This document shows, in pieces, positions 8,294 through 17,209 of a stretch of 64,000 nt of DNA. The notes beneath the pieces are model-generated. The model made no database searches and was not told the DNA's origin. It worked only from the letters and a program-made list of their open reading frames with translations. This stretch comes from an uncultured Lachnospiraceae bacterium (GTDB taxonomy: Bacteria > Bacillota > Clostridia > Lachnospirales > Lachnospiraceae). Numbering within the stretch: position 1 is the stretch's first letter; the number at the start of each line of letters is the position of its first letter. The translations under genes and the position numbers were made by a program. The stretch covers positions 37,792 through 101,791 of the forward strand of contig CADCII010000008.1 in assembly GCA_902801515.1 (NCBI GenBank). The letters run 5' to 3'.

Positions 8294-9895
8294 ATGCCGG
8301 CATGGTTGAAAAACGCAGTTTTTTATGAGATCTACCCCCAGTCTTTCTGTGATACCAACGCAGACGGTATCGGTGACTTCGACGGAATCATATCGAAACT
8401 GGACTATATCCGCGATCTGGGCTGCAATGCGCTCTGGATCAATCCGTGTTTTGATTCTCCTTTCAAAGATGCCGGCTATGATGTGCGGGACTATAAGAAG
8501 ACTGCGCCTCGCTACGGTACCAATGATGATCTGGTCCGGCTTTTTAATGAAGCTCATGAAAGAGGCATCAAAGTACTGCTGGACCTTGTGCCTGGCCATA
8601 CCTCCGAGGAACACCCGTGGTTTCTGAAGAGTAAAGAGGCGGGCCGGAATGAATACTCTGACCGTTATATATGGACTGACTTCTGCTTCCGGGGTACCGG
8701 TAATCTGGGCTATCCCTATGTCGGCGGAGAAGCGGACAGGGCGGGCACTTACCTTCTCAACTTCTTCAAGTGCCAGCCAGCCCTGAACTACGGCTGGCTT
8801 GACGCGGATGAAGACTGGAAAATGAGCTGCGACAGTGAAGCGGCATTTGCAACCCGGGATGCCATGAAAGATGTCATGCGCTTCTGGATGGACAAAGGCT
8901 GTGACGGATTCCGGGTGGATATGGCTGCTTCCCTTGTAAAAGGGGATGATGAGAAGAAAACCGGTACGTCCAGGATCTGGAGAAATATCCGTGAGATGAT
9001 GGACAGGGAATATCCGGAATGTGCGTTAGTCGCTGAATGGAGCGATCCCAGGATATCTCTACGGGCGGGTTTTCACTGCGACTTCATGCTGAATCATCCC
9101 GGAGAAGCTTACAGTACTCTGGTCAGGGATTACCATAATCATACGGACCGGAGTATCCTGTCGGATCCTTATTTCACAGGGATAGACCACACCCTTCCGA
9201 AATATGAAGACCACAGTTTCTTTAAAATGGATTCCGGAAGTGATATCCGACGGTTCATGGATGATTACATGGAAGTATATAACGACACAAAAAAGTGCGG
9301 ATATATCAGCATGATCACCTGCAACCATGATACCGTGCGCCCGTCCTTCAACATGACACAGGATGAGCTCAAATTGTTCTATGCGTTCCTGTTCACCATG
9401 CCAGGAGTTCCGTTCCTGTATTATGGTGATGAGATCGGAATGCGCTATCTGAGCATTCCTACCAAAGAAGGCGGATACTTCAGAACAGGTTCCAGAACAC
9501 CAATGCAGTGGAACAGCTCTGATAATCTTGGATTCTCACAGGCAGAGAAAGAGAATCTCTATCTGCCGGTAGACCCGGCATGGGATGCCCCGACCGTGGA
9601 AGCGCAGGACAGGGATCCTGACTCTTTGCTGAATACTGTAAGAAGCCTTCTGAAGCTTCGCTCTGAGCAGCCTGACCTTCAGGCAGAACCGAATCTGGAG
9701 ATCCTCTATATAAGCCGCAAAGACCTGCCATTCGTCTACAAGAGGGGCAAGAGGATCCTGGCAGTGAATCCGTCCAGCGAGATCACATATGCCAATATCG
9801 GCTCTCCGGACCGCGATCTTCTGTGGAGCATCGGAAGCGGCACACTGAAAGATGGAACAATCACAGTCGGCGCGCAGTCCTTTGTTGTATTCTGA
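8294..9895 (+). CDS. GH13 alpha-glucosidase/alpha-amylase family enzyme
   Basis: The protein has 533 residues from the ATG at 8294; AAAGGAG at 8279-8285 is the ribosome binding site. It is a glycoside hydrolase family 13 protein: the TIM barrel starts at VFYEIYPQSF, and the catalytic triad is visible as Asp209 in GFRVDMAASL, Glu248 in LVAEWSDP and Asp346 in TCNHDTVR. The C-terminal beta domain is short. No signal peptide is seen, so it probably acts on short alpha-glucans or alpha-glucosides in the cytoplasm. Substrate cannot be fixed from sequence: oligo-1,6-glucosidase, trehalose/sucrose-type or maltodextrin hydrolases are all possible. It sits between queA and dut without any sugar transporter, so its context gives no substrate clue. 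Confidence 0.85.
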   Translation: MPAWLKNAVFYEIYPQSFCDTNADGIGDFDGIISKLDYIRDLGCNALWINPCFDSPFKDAGYDVRDYKKTAPRYGTNDDLVRLFNEAHERGIKVLLDLVPGHTSEEHPWFLKSKEAGRNEYSDRYIWTDFCFRGTGNLGYPYVGGEADRAGTYLLNFFKCQPALNYGWLDADEDWKMSCDSEAAFATRDAMKDVMRFWMDKGCDGFRVDMAASLVKGDDEKKTGTSRIWRNIREMMDREYPECALVAEWSDPRISLRAGFHCDFMLNHPGEAYSTLVRDYHNHTDRSILSDPYFTGIDHTLPKYEDHSFFKMDSGSDIRRFMDDYMEVYNDTKKCGYISMITCNHDTVRPSFNMTQDELKLFYAFLFTMPGVPFLYYGDEIGMRYLSIPTKEGGYFRTGSRTPMQWNSSDNLGFSQAEKENLYLPVDPAWDAPTVEAQDRDPDSLLNTVRSLLKLRSEQPDLQAEPNLEILYISRKDLPFVYKRGKRILAVNPSSEITYANIGSPDRDLLWSIGSGTLKDGTITVGAQSFVVF

Positions 9896-9963
9896 AGACT
9901 GTATATCAAAGGCAATTAATACGGTGAGGCGCAGCCTGCCCGTATGCTGACAGGAGACAGGAT

Positions 9964-10410
9964 ATGCCCGTTCAGATTCAGATCAGAAAATTAAAAAAAG
10001 ACGCAAAACTGCCAATGTCAGGATCTGCGCAGGCGGCAGGATATGACCTGTATGCATGCTCCGGAAACGGTATTACGAAGATCGCGCCTCACACTACGGC
10101 GATGATCGGTACCGGACTTGCGGCTGCTGTTCCCGAAGGTTATTTCGGCGGTCTGTTCGCAAGAAGCGGACTTGCTGCAAAGCAGGGGCTTCGGCCGGCC
10201 AACTGTGTCGGAGTCCTGGATTCGGACTACAGGGGAGAGATCACGATCGCCCTTCACAACGATACCGATGAAGAACGTTTTGTTGAAGACGGAGAGAGGA
10301 TCGCGCAGCTTGTCATCATGCCTTATCTGGCTGTTTCATTTTCGCAGGTCGAAGAACTGGATGAGACAGAGCGCGGAGAGGGCGGCTTCGGACACACGGG
10401 GAAGCGCTGA
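9964..10410 (+). CDS. dut: dUTP diphosphatase
   Basis: The 148-residue product carries all five motifs of trimeric dUTPases in order: AGYDLYAC (1), ARSGLA (2), NCVGVLDSDYRGEI (3), ERIAQLVI (4) and the flexible C-terminal arm RGEGGFGHTGKR (5), which closes over the substrate. It hydrolyses dUTP to dUMP and pyrophosphate, keeping uracil out of DNA and feeding dTMP synthesis. CAGGAGACAGGAT precedes the ATG. It ends 2 nt before queH, suggesting a shared transcript dut-queH-argH. A weak hairpin (9919-9945, ATACGG pairing with CCGTAT) lies in the short gap after the glycosidase gene. Confidence 0.96.
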   Translation: MPVQIQIRKLKKDAKLPMSGSAQAAGYDLYACSGNGITKIAPHTTAMIGTGLAAAVPEGYFGGLFARSGLAAKQGLRPANCVGVLDSDYRGEITIALHNDTDEERFVEDGERIAQLVIMPYLAVSFSQVEELDETERGEGGFGHTGKR

Positions 10411-10412
10411 AC

Positions 10413-11054
10413 ATGAACAGTGTGAATTATCAGAAAGAGCTTGATGCGCTTCTGGCGAAGATCAATAAGGAAAATGAATGCACCGGCTCATGCCCGCGTC
10501 TTTTTCTTCACAGCTGCTGTGCTCCCTGTTCCAGTTATGTCCTTGAGTACCTGTCGGATTACTTTGAGATCACTGATTTTTTCTATAATCCGAACATAGA
10601 ACCTGAGGAAGAATACCGCCACAGGGAATCTGAACTTATCAGGCTAATCAGCGAGATGGATCTGAGACATCCGGTTCATTTTCAGGCAGGGCGGTATGAT
10701 CCTTCGGAATATTATGAATCAGTGAAAGGTCTCGAACACATCCATGAAGGGGGCGAACGCTGTTTTGCCTGCTACAGGCTCCGCATGGAAGAGGCTGCAA
10801 AGCATGCGGCAGAAGGCGAATATGATTATTTCACGACAACGCTGTCGATCAGTCCGCTGAAGAATGCTTCAAAGATCAATGAGATCGGGCAGGAACTGGA
10901 GGCGGTATACGGGGTTAAACATCTGCCCTCGGATTTTAAAAAGAAGGGTGGATATCAGAGATCCATTCAGCTGTCTAAGGAACACGGGCTTTACAGGCAG
11001 GACTTCTGCGGCTGTGTGTTCTCTAAACACGAGAGGGAGAAGGAGAGGAAATAG
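10413..11054 (+). CDS. queH: Epoxyqueuosine reductase QueH
   Basis: The 213-residue protein matches QueH (formerly DUF208), a non-orthologous replacement of QueG that reduces epoxyqueuosine to queuosine in tRNA. Evidence is the N-terminal LHSCCAPCSSYVLEYL cysteine cluster, the NPNIEPEEEY block, the central GERCFACYRLRMEEAA motif and the late DFCGCVFS; these conserved cysteines bind an iron-sulfur cluster and metal site in the family. It begins 2 nt after dut and ends 1 nt before argH. With queA upstream, two successive steps of queuosine synthesis are encoded locally; preQ1 synthesis genes are not in the window, so preQ1 may be made elsewhere or imported. Confidence 0.93.
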   Translation: MNSVNYQKELDALLAKINKENECTGSCPRLFLHSCCAPCSSYVLEYLSDYFEITDFFYNPNIEPEEEYRHRESELIRLISEMDLRHPVHFQAGRYDPSEYYESVKGLEHIHEGGERCFACYRLRMEEAAKHAAEGEYDYFTTTLSISPLKNASKINEIGQELEAVYGVKHLPSDFKKKGGYQRSIQLSKEHGLYRQDFCGCVFSKHEREKERK

Positions 11055-11055
11055 A

Positions 11056-12450
11056 ATGGCTCAGTTATGGGGCGGCAGATTTACAAAAGAGACAGATAAA
11101 CTGGTAAAGAGTTTCAATGACTCTCTGCCTTTTGACCAGAGGCTGTACCGTCAGGATATCCGCGGCAGTGTGGCTCATGCCGCCATGCTTGGCAAGCAGG
11201 GCATCATCACGGATGAAGAAGCGCAGACGATCATCGAAGGACTGGGAACAATCCTTGCTGACATAGAGAGCGGAAAACTCGTATTTACTGATGAATACGA
11301 GGATATCCACAGTTTTGTTGAGGCACATCTGATCGACAGGATCGGCGATACCGGCAAGAAACTTCACACCGGCAGAAGCCGCAACGACCAAGTGGCCCTG
11401 GATATGAAGCTCTATATAAGAGATGAGATCAGGGAAACAGACGGAATGCTGAAGCACTTCCTTCAGACGATCCTCCATGTGATAGAAGAGAATCTGGACA
11501 CTTTCATGCCTGGATTTACCCATCTGCAGAAAGCCCAGCCTGTGACACTGGCTCATCATTTCGGAGCGTATTTTGAGATGTTCCGAAGAGACAGGGAGCA
11601 TCTGAGCAGCCTTGCCCTCCGCATGAATACATGCCCGCTTGGATCCGGCGCTCTGGCAGGCACCACATATCCGCTGGACCGTGACTTTACCGCAAAGGAA
11701 CTGGGATTTGACATGCCCACCCGCAATTCCATGGACGGGGTGTCTGACAGAGATTACCTGATCGAATTCCTCAGTACACTGGCAACCTGCCAGATGCATC
11801 TGAGCCGTTTTTCCGAGGAAGTGATCCTGTGGAACAGCAATGAATACCGTTTTGTGGAGATCGATGACGCCTATTCCACCGGCTCCAGCATCATGCCCCA
11901 GAAGAAGAATCCGGATATCGCCGAGCTTGTACGCGGCAAAACCGGCCGCATCTACGGTGCTCTGGCAAGTCTGATGACGACCATGAAGGGAATCCCGCTC
12001 GCCTACAATAAGGATATGCAGGAAGACAAGGAAGTCGTCTTTGATGCCATCGACACCATAAAGAACAACATCCGCCTGTTTGACGACATGATCGCAACCA
12101 TGAAGTTCAGAAAAGACATCATGGCCGCATCGGCAAAAAACGGATTCACGAATGCCACAGACGCAGCAGACTACCTTGTAGTCAAAGGCGTTCCCTTCCG
12201 GGATGCGCACGGGATCATCGGAAGACTGGTTCTGTACTGCATCGATAAAAACTGTGCGCTGGACGACCTGTCCCTGGATGAATTCAGACAATTCTCGGAC
12301 CAGTTTGACAGTGACATCTATGATGCAATCTCACTTGAGACCTGTGTCGAGAAACGCCTTACAGCCGGCGCTCCGGGCAGAGAGTCCATGATAAGAGCAA
12401 TAGAAGCATCAAAGCAGTATCTTGCAGACAAGTCGGTAGCAGAACGCTGA
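11056..12450 (+). CDS. argH: Argininosuccinate lyase
   Basis: The protein has 464 residues from the ATG at 11056, which follows GGAGAGGAAATAG. A longer frame reaching to 10864 overlaps queH and is not supported. ArgH splits argininosuccinate into arginine and fumarate, the last step of arginine synthesis. Visible family marks are LWGGRF at the N-terminus, EDIHSFVEAHL, HTGRSRNDQVALD, TPLGSGALAGTTYP-like (CPLGSGALAGTTYP) and the fumarase/aspartase signature GSSIMPQKKNPD with the catalytic serine loop. It ends at a bidirectional terminator shared with metH. Confidence 0.97.
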   Translation: MAQLWGGRFTKETDKLVKSFNDSLPFDQRLYRQDIRGSVAHAAMLGKQGIITDEEAQTIIEGLGTILADIESGKLVFTDEYEDIHSFVEAHLIDRIGDTGKKLHTGRSRNDQVALDMKLYIRDEIRETDGMLKHFLQTILHVIEENLDTFMPGFTHLQKAQPVTLAHHFGAYFEMFRRDREHLSSLALRMNTCPLGSGALAGTTYPLDRDFTAKELGFDMPTRNSMDGVSDRDYLIEFLSTLATCQMHLSRFSEEVILWNSNEYRFVEIDDAYSTGSSIMPQKKNPDIAELVRGKTGRIYGALASLMTTMKGIPLAYNKDMQEDKEVVFDAIDTIKNNIRLFDDMIATMKFRKDIMAASAKNGFTNATDAADYLVVKGVPFRDAHGIIGRLVLYCIDKNCALDDLSLDEFRQFSDQFDSDIYDAISLETCVEKRLTAGAPGRESMIRAIEASKQYLADKSVAER

Positions 12451-12460
12451 AGAATTTCAA

Positions 12461-12505
12461 AAAGAGCCGTACCGGCATCATCAGGCTGTTCGGTACGGCT
12501 CTTTT
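12461..12505 (+). terminator. Bidirectional terminator between argH and metH
   Basis: Stem AAGAGCCGTACC (12462-12473) pairs perfectly with GGTACGGCTCTT (12492-12503), followed by TT on the plus strand and preceded by a run of A (T on the minus strand). It lies between two convergent genes. Confidence 0.85.
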
Positions 12506-12522
12506 GACTAATATAAAACAGA

Positions 12523-15054
12523 TTAACGGTCGGTGAATACGGCTCTGGCAGCCTCTACTGTTTCCCTTGCGTCTTTCGCGTAGAAGTCGGCACCGATCTG
12601 GGCGGCATATTCTTTCGTCACAACAGCGCCTCCGACAACTACCTTGCAGGGATGTCCTGCTTCACGAAGGACTTTTATGGTCTTTTCCATGGAAGGAAGA
12701 GTGGTTGTCATAAGAGCGGACAGGCCGATCAGTTTCACATTATGTTCCTGTGCTGTCTTCAGCACCTTATCCGGCGGGACATCCCTTCCCAGGTCAATCA
12801 CGGTATATCCGTAATTCTCCAGCACAACTTTCACTATATTCTTTCCGATATCATGAATATCGCCTTCGACGGTAGCAAGGATGATCGTTCCTTTTGATAC
12901 GCTTACGCCGTCTGCTTTCGCGATCCGGTTTTTGATCAGATCAAATCCTGCGGAGGCTGCATTTGCAGCGTTTATAAGCTGAGGCAGGAAAATAAACTGT
13001 TTTTCGTATCTCTCACCGACTTTGTCAAGTGCCGGGATCAGATCCTGTTCGATGATATCCATTGCGCTTTTACACTCTATAAGGATCTGTGTCTGCCTGC
13101 GGACCTCATCAGGAAGGCCGCGTATTACTGCATTCTGAATCGCAGAGTCTTCCTGTCTTTTGTCAGAATCGGACTCCGGAGCGTTTGGTGAAGAAGCACC
13201 TGACGCAGAACCTGCACCCGGATTGTCTGACGAACCTGTTCCTGAAGATGCCTGTGAGACACCTGCCTGGACGGGAGTCTCTTTCGGCCTGTCTGCAAAT
13301 CTGGCGATATAGGCGCTGCAGGACGGATCCTGGCAGGAGAGGGCACGGTAGGACGCAATGGAATCCATGATCTCAAGCTGGTTGGGATTCACGATCGGAA
13401 GATCCAGTCCGCAGTACATTGCCTGCGTCAGGAAACTTACCGTCGCCATCTTTCTCATCGGAAGACCAAAGGAAATATTGCTGACTCCAAGCGTACAGTG
13501 TACCTTGAGGTTCCGGCTGACATATTCTACAGCGCGCAGTGTCTCCATTGCCTGATCCTGCTGCGCTGAGACAGTCAGGGCAAGGCAGTCAATGATGACA
13601 TCTTCTCTGGGTATACCATACTCATCTGTCATTTTCAGGATCATTTTCGCGTTTTCGATCCGTTCCTGCGCGTTCTTCGGCATACCGGACTTCTTCAGTG
13701 CCAGTCCGATCACACATGCTCCATACTTTTTGACGATTGGAAGGATCTGCCTGCATTTCTCCTCATCAGCGCTCACTGAATTGACGATAGCTCTTCCGTT
13801 CACTGCGCGAAGTCCCGCCTCAATGGCGGCAGGAGTGGAAGAGTCGATCTGAAGCGGAAGATCGGTCACACTCTGAACCGCGCGCACGACTTCTGTCATG
13901 AGGGAAGGTTCATCTGCTCCCGGAAGGCCTACATTGATATCGAGGATGTCGGCTCCGGCCTCAGCCTGGTCGATGGCACATTTCATGATGTAATTCATGT
14001 CATGCTCGCGCAGAGCCTGCTGAAAACGCTTCTTTCCAGTCGGATTGATCCGCTCGCCTATGACGCGGACAAAGCCGTCAAGATCAGTAACCCTGCCGGC
14101 AGAGCAGACACCGTTGCGAAGGCTTGATTCCGTTGAGTTATCAGAAACACCTGAAAATGAATCAGTATTTCCTGACTCTATGACAGACAGATCTGCTGCA
14201 GACATGGCTTCGCCAAGAGCCTGGATGAAGGAAGGCTGGGTACCGCAGCATCCGCCCATGATATAAACTCCCATCTCAGGATAAACCGCCATCTGCCGGG
14301 CAAAATTCTGAGGCGTCATCGCATAGGCGCCGGTCCTGGGATCCGGCAGACCGGCATTGGGCTTGACAATGACGGGAAGCGCAGTCCTTTCACGGATCGA
14401 CCGGACCATGGGAACCAGATCCACCGGTCCGAGTGAACAGTTGACGCCCACAGCGTCTACACCCAGAGCATCCAGAGTCAATGCCATTGCAGCCGGATCG
14501 GTTCCTGCGAACGTGCGTCCGGTTTTTTCAAAAGTCATTGTCACCCATACGGGAAGAGAAGAGTTCTCTTTTGCCGCCAGCACAGCGGCTCTGACTTCGG
14601 CCAGATCGGTCATCGTCTCAAAAATGACCAGATCAGCTCCTGCTTTTTCCCCGGCTGTGACAATCTGCCTGAAGCAGTCATATGCATCGTCAAATGACAG
14701 CGTTCCCAGCGGTTCCATCAGTTCTCCGATGGGTCCGACATCAAGGGCGACCCGTATTTTCTTCATGCCGGATACACTGTCTGCCGCAGCTTTCGCAGTT
14801 TTTATGTTGGCTGTGATCACCTCAGAGACATCATACCCTGAACCCTCATATTTATGAGAGTTGACGCCAAAGGTATTGGCATAGATTACATCGCTTCCTG
14901 CGTTGATGTAGCGTAGGTGGATATCCCTGACCACTTCCGGATGCTGCATGCCGAATACTTCAGGCTTTTCGCCCATTTTCAGACCTGAGCGCTGAAGCAT
15001 CGTGCCCATGGCACCGTCAAGATATATGATCCTTTTATCTGCACTAGTCATCAT
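12523..15054 (-). CDS. metH: Cobalamin-dependent methionine synthase without activation domain
   Basis: The 843-residue protein has the homocysteine-binding barrel (about 1-280, zinc ligands Cys206 in GVNCSLGP and Cys269-Cys270 in MGGCCGT), the methyltetrahydrofolate-binding barrel (about 325-575, starting GERINPTGKKRF) and the cobalamin cap and Rossmann domains (about 650-843, with GDIHDIGKNIV, whose His binds the cobalt). The C-terminal SAM-dependent reactivation domain of E. coli MetH (about 1230 residues in total) is absent. An unusual Ser/Gly/Pro-rich linker of about 40 residues sits near 597-640, before the B12 part; another Ser-rich linker is near 285-315. The start overlaps the stop of the activation-domain gene by 4 nt. 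Confidence 0.95.
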   Translation of the reverse strand: MMTSADKRIIYLDGAMGTMLQRSGLKMGEKPEVFGMQHPEVVRDIHLRYINAGSDVIYANTFGVNSHKYEGSGYDVSEVITANIKTAKAAADSVSGMKKIRVALDVGPIGELMEPLGTLSFDDAYDCFRQIVTAGEKAGADLVIFETMTDLAEVRAAVLAAKENSSLPVWVTMTFEKTGRTFAGTDPAAMALTLDALGVDAVGVNCSLGPVDLVPMVRSIRERTALPVIVKPNAGLPDPRTGAYAMTPQNFARQMAVYPEMGVYIMGGCCGTQPSFIQALGEAMSAADLSVIESGNTDSFSGVSDNSTESSLRNGVCSAGRVTDLDGFVRVIGERINPTGKKRFQQALREHDMNYIMKCAIDQAEAGADILDINVGLPGADEPSLMTEVVRAVQSVTDLPLQIDSSTPAAIEAGLRAVNGRAIVNSVSADEEKCRQILPIVKKYGACVIGLALKKSGMPKNAQERIENAKMILKMTDEYGIPREDVIIDCLALTVSAQQDQAMETLRAVEYVSRNLKVHCTLGVSNISFGLPMRKMATVSFLTQAMYCGLDLPIVNPNQLEIMDSIASYRALSCQDPSCSAYIARFADRPKETPVQAGVSQASSGTGSSDNPGAGSASGASSPNAPESDSDKRQEDSAIQNAVIRGLPDEVRRQTQILIECKSAMDIIEQDLIPALDKVGERYEKQFIFLPQLINAANAASAGFDLIKNRIAKADGVSVSKGTIILATVEGDIHDIGKNIVKVVLENYGYTVIDLGRDVPPDKVLKTAQEHNVKLIGLSALMTTTLPSMEKTIKVLREAGHPCKVVVGGAVVTKEYAAQIGADFYAKDARETVEAARAVFTDR

Positions 15055-15800
15055 TCATAACACCTCAGATTGTGAGACCGGTAAGAACACCTGGATTTCA
15101 GCGGACACATTCCGCAGCCGCCGAGTACTTTTTCTCTGACATCGCTGCAGATTCCCATGACCGCAGTGACGGATTTCCTGGGAACCATCAGCTGCGATGG
15201 GGTCAGAGTGATTCCGGCTGCTCTCGATGCGTTCAGAAGTTCAAGAACAGGACGCTGATGGGAGAGCGCGAAATCTCCGTACCCGGGTGAGAAGCGGTTC
15301 GTAAGATACTTATCCTCAGACTTAAGCTCTGCAGAGAGTTTTCTCTCAAAATCATCCGCTGCAGCTTCCACTGCGGCTGACGCGCAGATATCAAGCACAA
15401 GCGCATCCGACATATCCGTGACTTCCTGCTTCATCAGAACCCTCTCAAGTTCCGCGCCAAGGGTCAGAGCCATGAACACTGCTTCACTGCACCCGTCAAG
15501 CAGTCTCGCGATGTCCTTTCCATGAAGAACTATCGATACACTCTTGTAAGAGCGGCTGTCAGATACGTTCCCTGCTGCAGGGCTGTATCCAGCATCTAGA
15601 ACGATTGCAGAGAGCGGCAGGATCCTGTATACGCAGCGTATGCGCGCAGTCTCCAGTACAGTCTGTTCACAGCGGCTGATCTGTTCATCAAGGCGCAGGT
15701 CATTTCCCATTTCTTCATGCATCAGGGGAGAGCCGCTCTGAAGGCCGAGATACCGGTATATCTCATCTCTGTTCAGTTGTGTGATCTCTGGATTTATCAT
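15051..15800 (-). CDS. Methionine synthase activation-domain protein (stand-alone)
   Basis: The protein has 249 residues from the ATG at 15800; longer in-frame starts upstream lack family similarity. The [20 protein letters not shown] block corresponds to the RxxPGY region of the MetH activation domain, which binds SAM and allows reductive methylation of oxidised cobalamin. A C-terminal cysteine cluster ([10 protein letters not shown], then a later Cys) might bind a metal or Fe-S cluster. This stand-alone form is known in Thermotogae and Clostridia (recalled). It overlaps metH by 4 nt, so both parts of the split enzyme are made together. Confidence 0.85.
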   Translation of the reverse strand: MINPEITQLNRDEIYRYLGLQSGSPLMHEEMGNDLRLDEQISRCEQTVLETARIRCVYRILPLSAIVLDAGYSPAAGNVSDSRSYKSVSIVLHGKDIARLLDGCSEAVFMALTLGAELERVLMKQEVTDMSDALVLDICASAAVEAAADDFERKLSAELKSEDKYLTNRFSPGYGDFALSHQRPVLELLNASRAAGITLTPSQLMVPRKSVTAVMGICSDVREKVLGGCGMCPLKSRCSYRSHNLRCYE

Positions 15801-15869
15801 AATGCCGGTATTATAACATGTATTTGTATAAAATGCAGTGTGCAGAAGGGATTTCCGGGTCCTGCCTTC

Positions 15870-15898
15870 TTGACATACAGCCGATTTCGTTTTAAAGT
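15870..15898 (+). promoter_or_regulatory. Candidate promoter of the asd leader
   Basis: TTGACA (15870-15875), 17 bp, TAAAGT (15893-15898). The predicted start near 15905 places the whole folded region 15922-16127 in the 5' untranslated leader of asd. The -35 is consensus; the -10 is weak. Confidence 0.5.
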
Positions 15899-15921
15899 TT
15901 TCAAGATATTGTATGATGTAA

Positions 15922-16127
15922 GGGTCAAAAGCCCTAAAGCTGAGGCAAGCTTGCTTGCCGGAGGCAGAAGGGATGTTGACCCGCCGGACACAGAGCACGC
16001 AGTAATTTGCTTCAGCAAATTACGAAAGTGCGGAGTGTCCTTGGAGCGCGGGAGTTGCGAAGTAACGAAGCGATCCATACATCATAGTTGTGGGCAAAAG
16101 GTACTTTTGACCACAACATCATTGTGG
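15922..16127 (+). promoter_or_regulatory. Structured leader or palindromic intergenic element upstream of asd
   Basis: Three hairpins follow each other. (1) 15922-15982: GGGTCAA pairs with TTGACCC, enclosing CCCT with AGGG and GGCAAGC with GCTTGCC. (2) 15986-16040: GGACAC with GTGTCC, enclosing GCAC with GTGC and GTAATTTGC with GCAAATTAC closed by a TTCA loop. (3) 16087-16117: GTTGTGG with CCACAAC, enclosing CAAAAG with CTTTTG. The CCACAA arm of hairpin 3 can instead pair with TTGTGG at 16122-16127, giving two mutually exclusive folds about 10 nt before the GGAGGAG ribosome binding site. It does not match lysine or SAM riboswitch consensus as far as can be judged by eye. It may be a cis-regulatory RNA or a mobile palindromic repeat. 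Confidence 0.6.
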
Positions 16128-16151
16128 TTTGTCTATGGAGGAGTATTAAAT

Positions 16152-17179
16152 ATGGAAAAATTAAAAGTAGGCATCCTTGGGGCAACCGGTATGGTCGGGC
16201 AGAGATTTGTCACTTTGCTCTCCGATCATCCTTATTTTCAGATAGTGGTTCTTGCAGCCAGCGAGAGATCAAAGGGCAAGACATATGAAGAAGCAGTCGG
16301 CGGCAGATGGAAGATGGATGCTGCCATGCCGGAACTTGTAAAGAATATGGTTCTTTACAATGTAAATGAAATCGAGGAAGTTTCGTCAAAGGTCGATATG
16401 GTCTTCTCCGCTGTCGATATGACCAAGGATGAGATCAGAAGGATCGCTGGACGCCGGATGTCCCGATGGTCATCCCGGAGATCAACCTGGATCATTTCCA
16501 TGTGATCGAAGACCAGAAGAAGAGACTTGGCACAAAGAGAGGTTTCATCGCTGTCAAGCCGAACTGCTCGATCCAGTCCTACACACCGGCACTTGCTGCA
16601 TGGAAAGAGTTTGAGCCGTATGAGGTAGTCGCGACGACTTACCAGGCGATCTCAGGCGCAGGCAAGACCTTCAAAGACTGGCCGGAGATGAACGGCAATA
16701 TTATCCCGTACATCGGCGGTGAGGAAGAGAAGAGCGAGAAGGAGCCGCTGCGTGTGTTCGGCCATGTCGAGAATGGGGAGATCGTCAGTGCCACAGAGCC
16801 GGTCATCACCTGCCAGTGTGTCCGTGTGCCTGTCCTGAATGGCCATACCGTTGCAGTGTTCGTCAAATTCCGCAAGAAGGTGACAAAAGAGCAGCTGATC
16901 GAGAAGCTTGTGAACTTCAGCGGTTATCCGCAGGAGCATAATCTTCCAAGCGCTCCGAAGCCATTTATCCAGTATCTGGAAGAGGACGACCGTCCGCAGG
17001 TTACTCAGGATGTTGATTTCCAGGGCGGCATGGGCGTATCGATCGGAAGACTCCGTGAAGACACGGTCTACGACTGGAAGTTCATCGGCCTTTCCCACAA
17101 CACGCTGAGGGGAGCTGCGGGAGGCGCTGTGCTGTGTGCGGAAACTCTGGTATCTCTGGGGTATATCACAGCAAAATAA
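16152..17179 (+). pseudogene. asd: Aspartate-semialdehyde dehydrogenase, frameshifted by an internal deletion
   Basis: The gene starts at the ATG at 16152 after GGAGGAG. The N-terminal frame encodes the NADP-binding [14 protein letters not shown] loop and runs to about residue 98 (DEIRRI, ending near 16446). From 16448 the homologous sequence continues in another frame with [12 protein letters not shown], through the catalytic VKPNCSIQ cysteine to a normal C-terminus at 17179. Between the two, the family normally has about 19 residues including the NNSAHR stretch; an estimated 55 bp (3n+1) appear to be missing. Asd makes aspartate semialdehyde for lysine, diaminopimelate, threonine and methionine, so a true null would be costly. 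Either a second copy exists or this is an assembly or sequencing error. The structured leader is directly upstream. Confidence 0.9.
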
Positions 17180-17209
17180 AAAAACGAAGAGAGTACGCAA
17201 GGAAATCAA

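Noticed and set aside
11065-12291. 408-residue minus-strand frame opposite argH
   Set aside because: argH is fully supported on the plus strand by family motifs; the opposite frame has no recognisable domain or ribosome binding site.
15922-16127. Lysine or SAM riboswitch for the asd leader
   Set aside because: Neither consensus core was found by eye; the hairpins are regular nested palindromes instead.
15717-16151. In-frame upstream extension of asd
   Set aside because: It runs through the divergent activation-protein gene and the folded leader; GGAGGAG and the GILGATG start fix the ATG at 16152.
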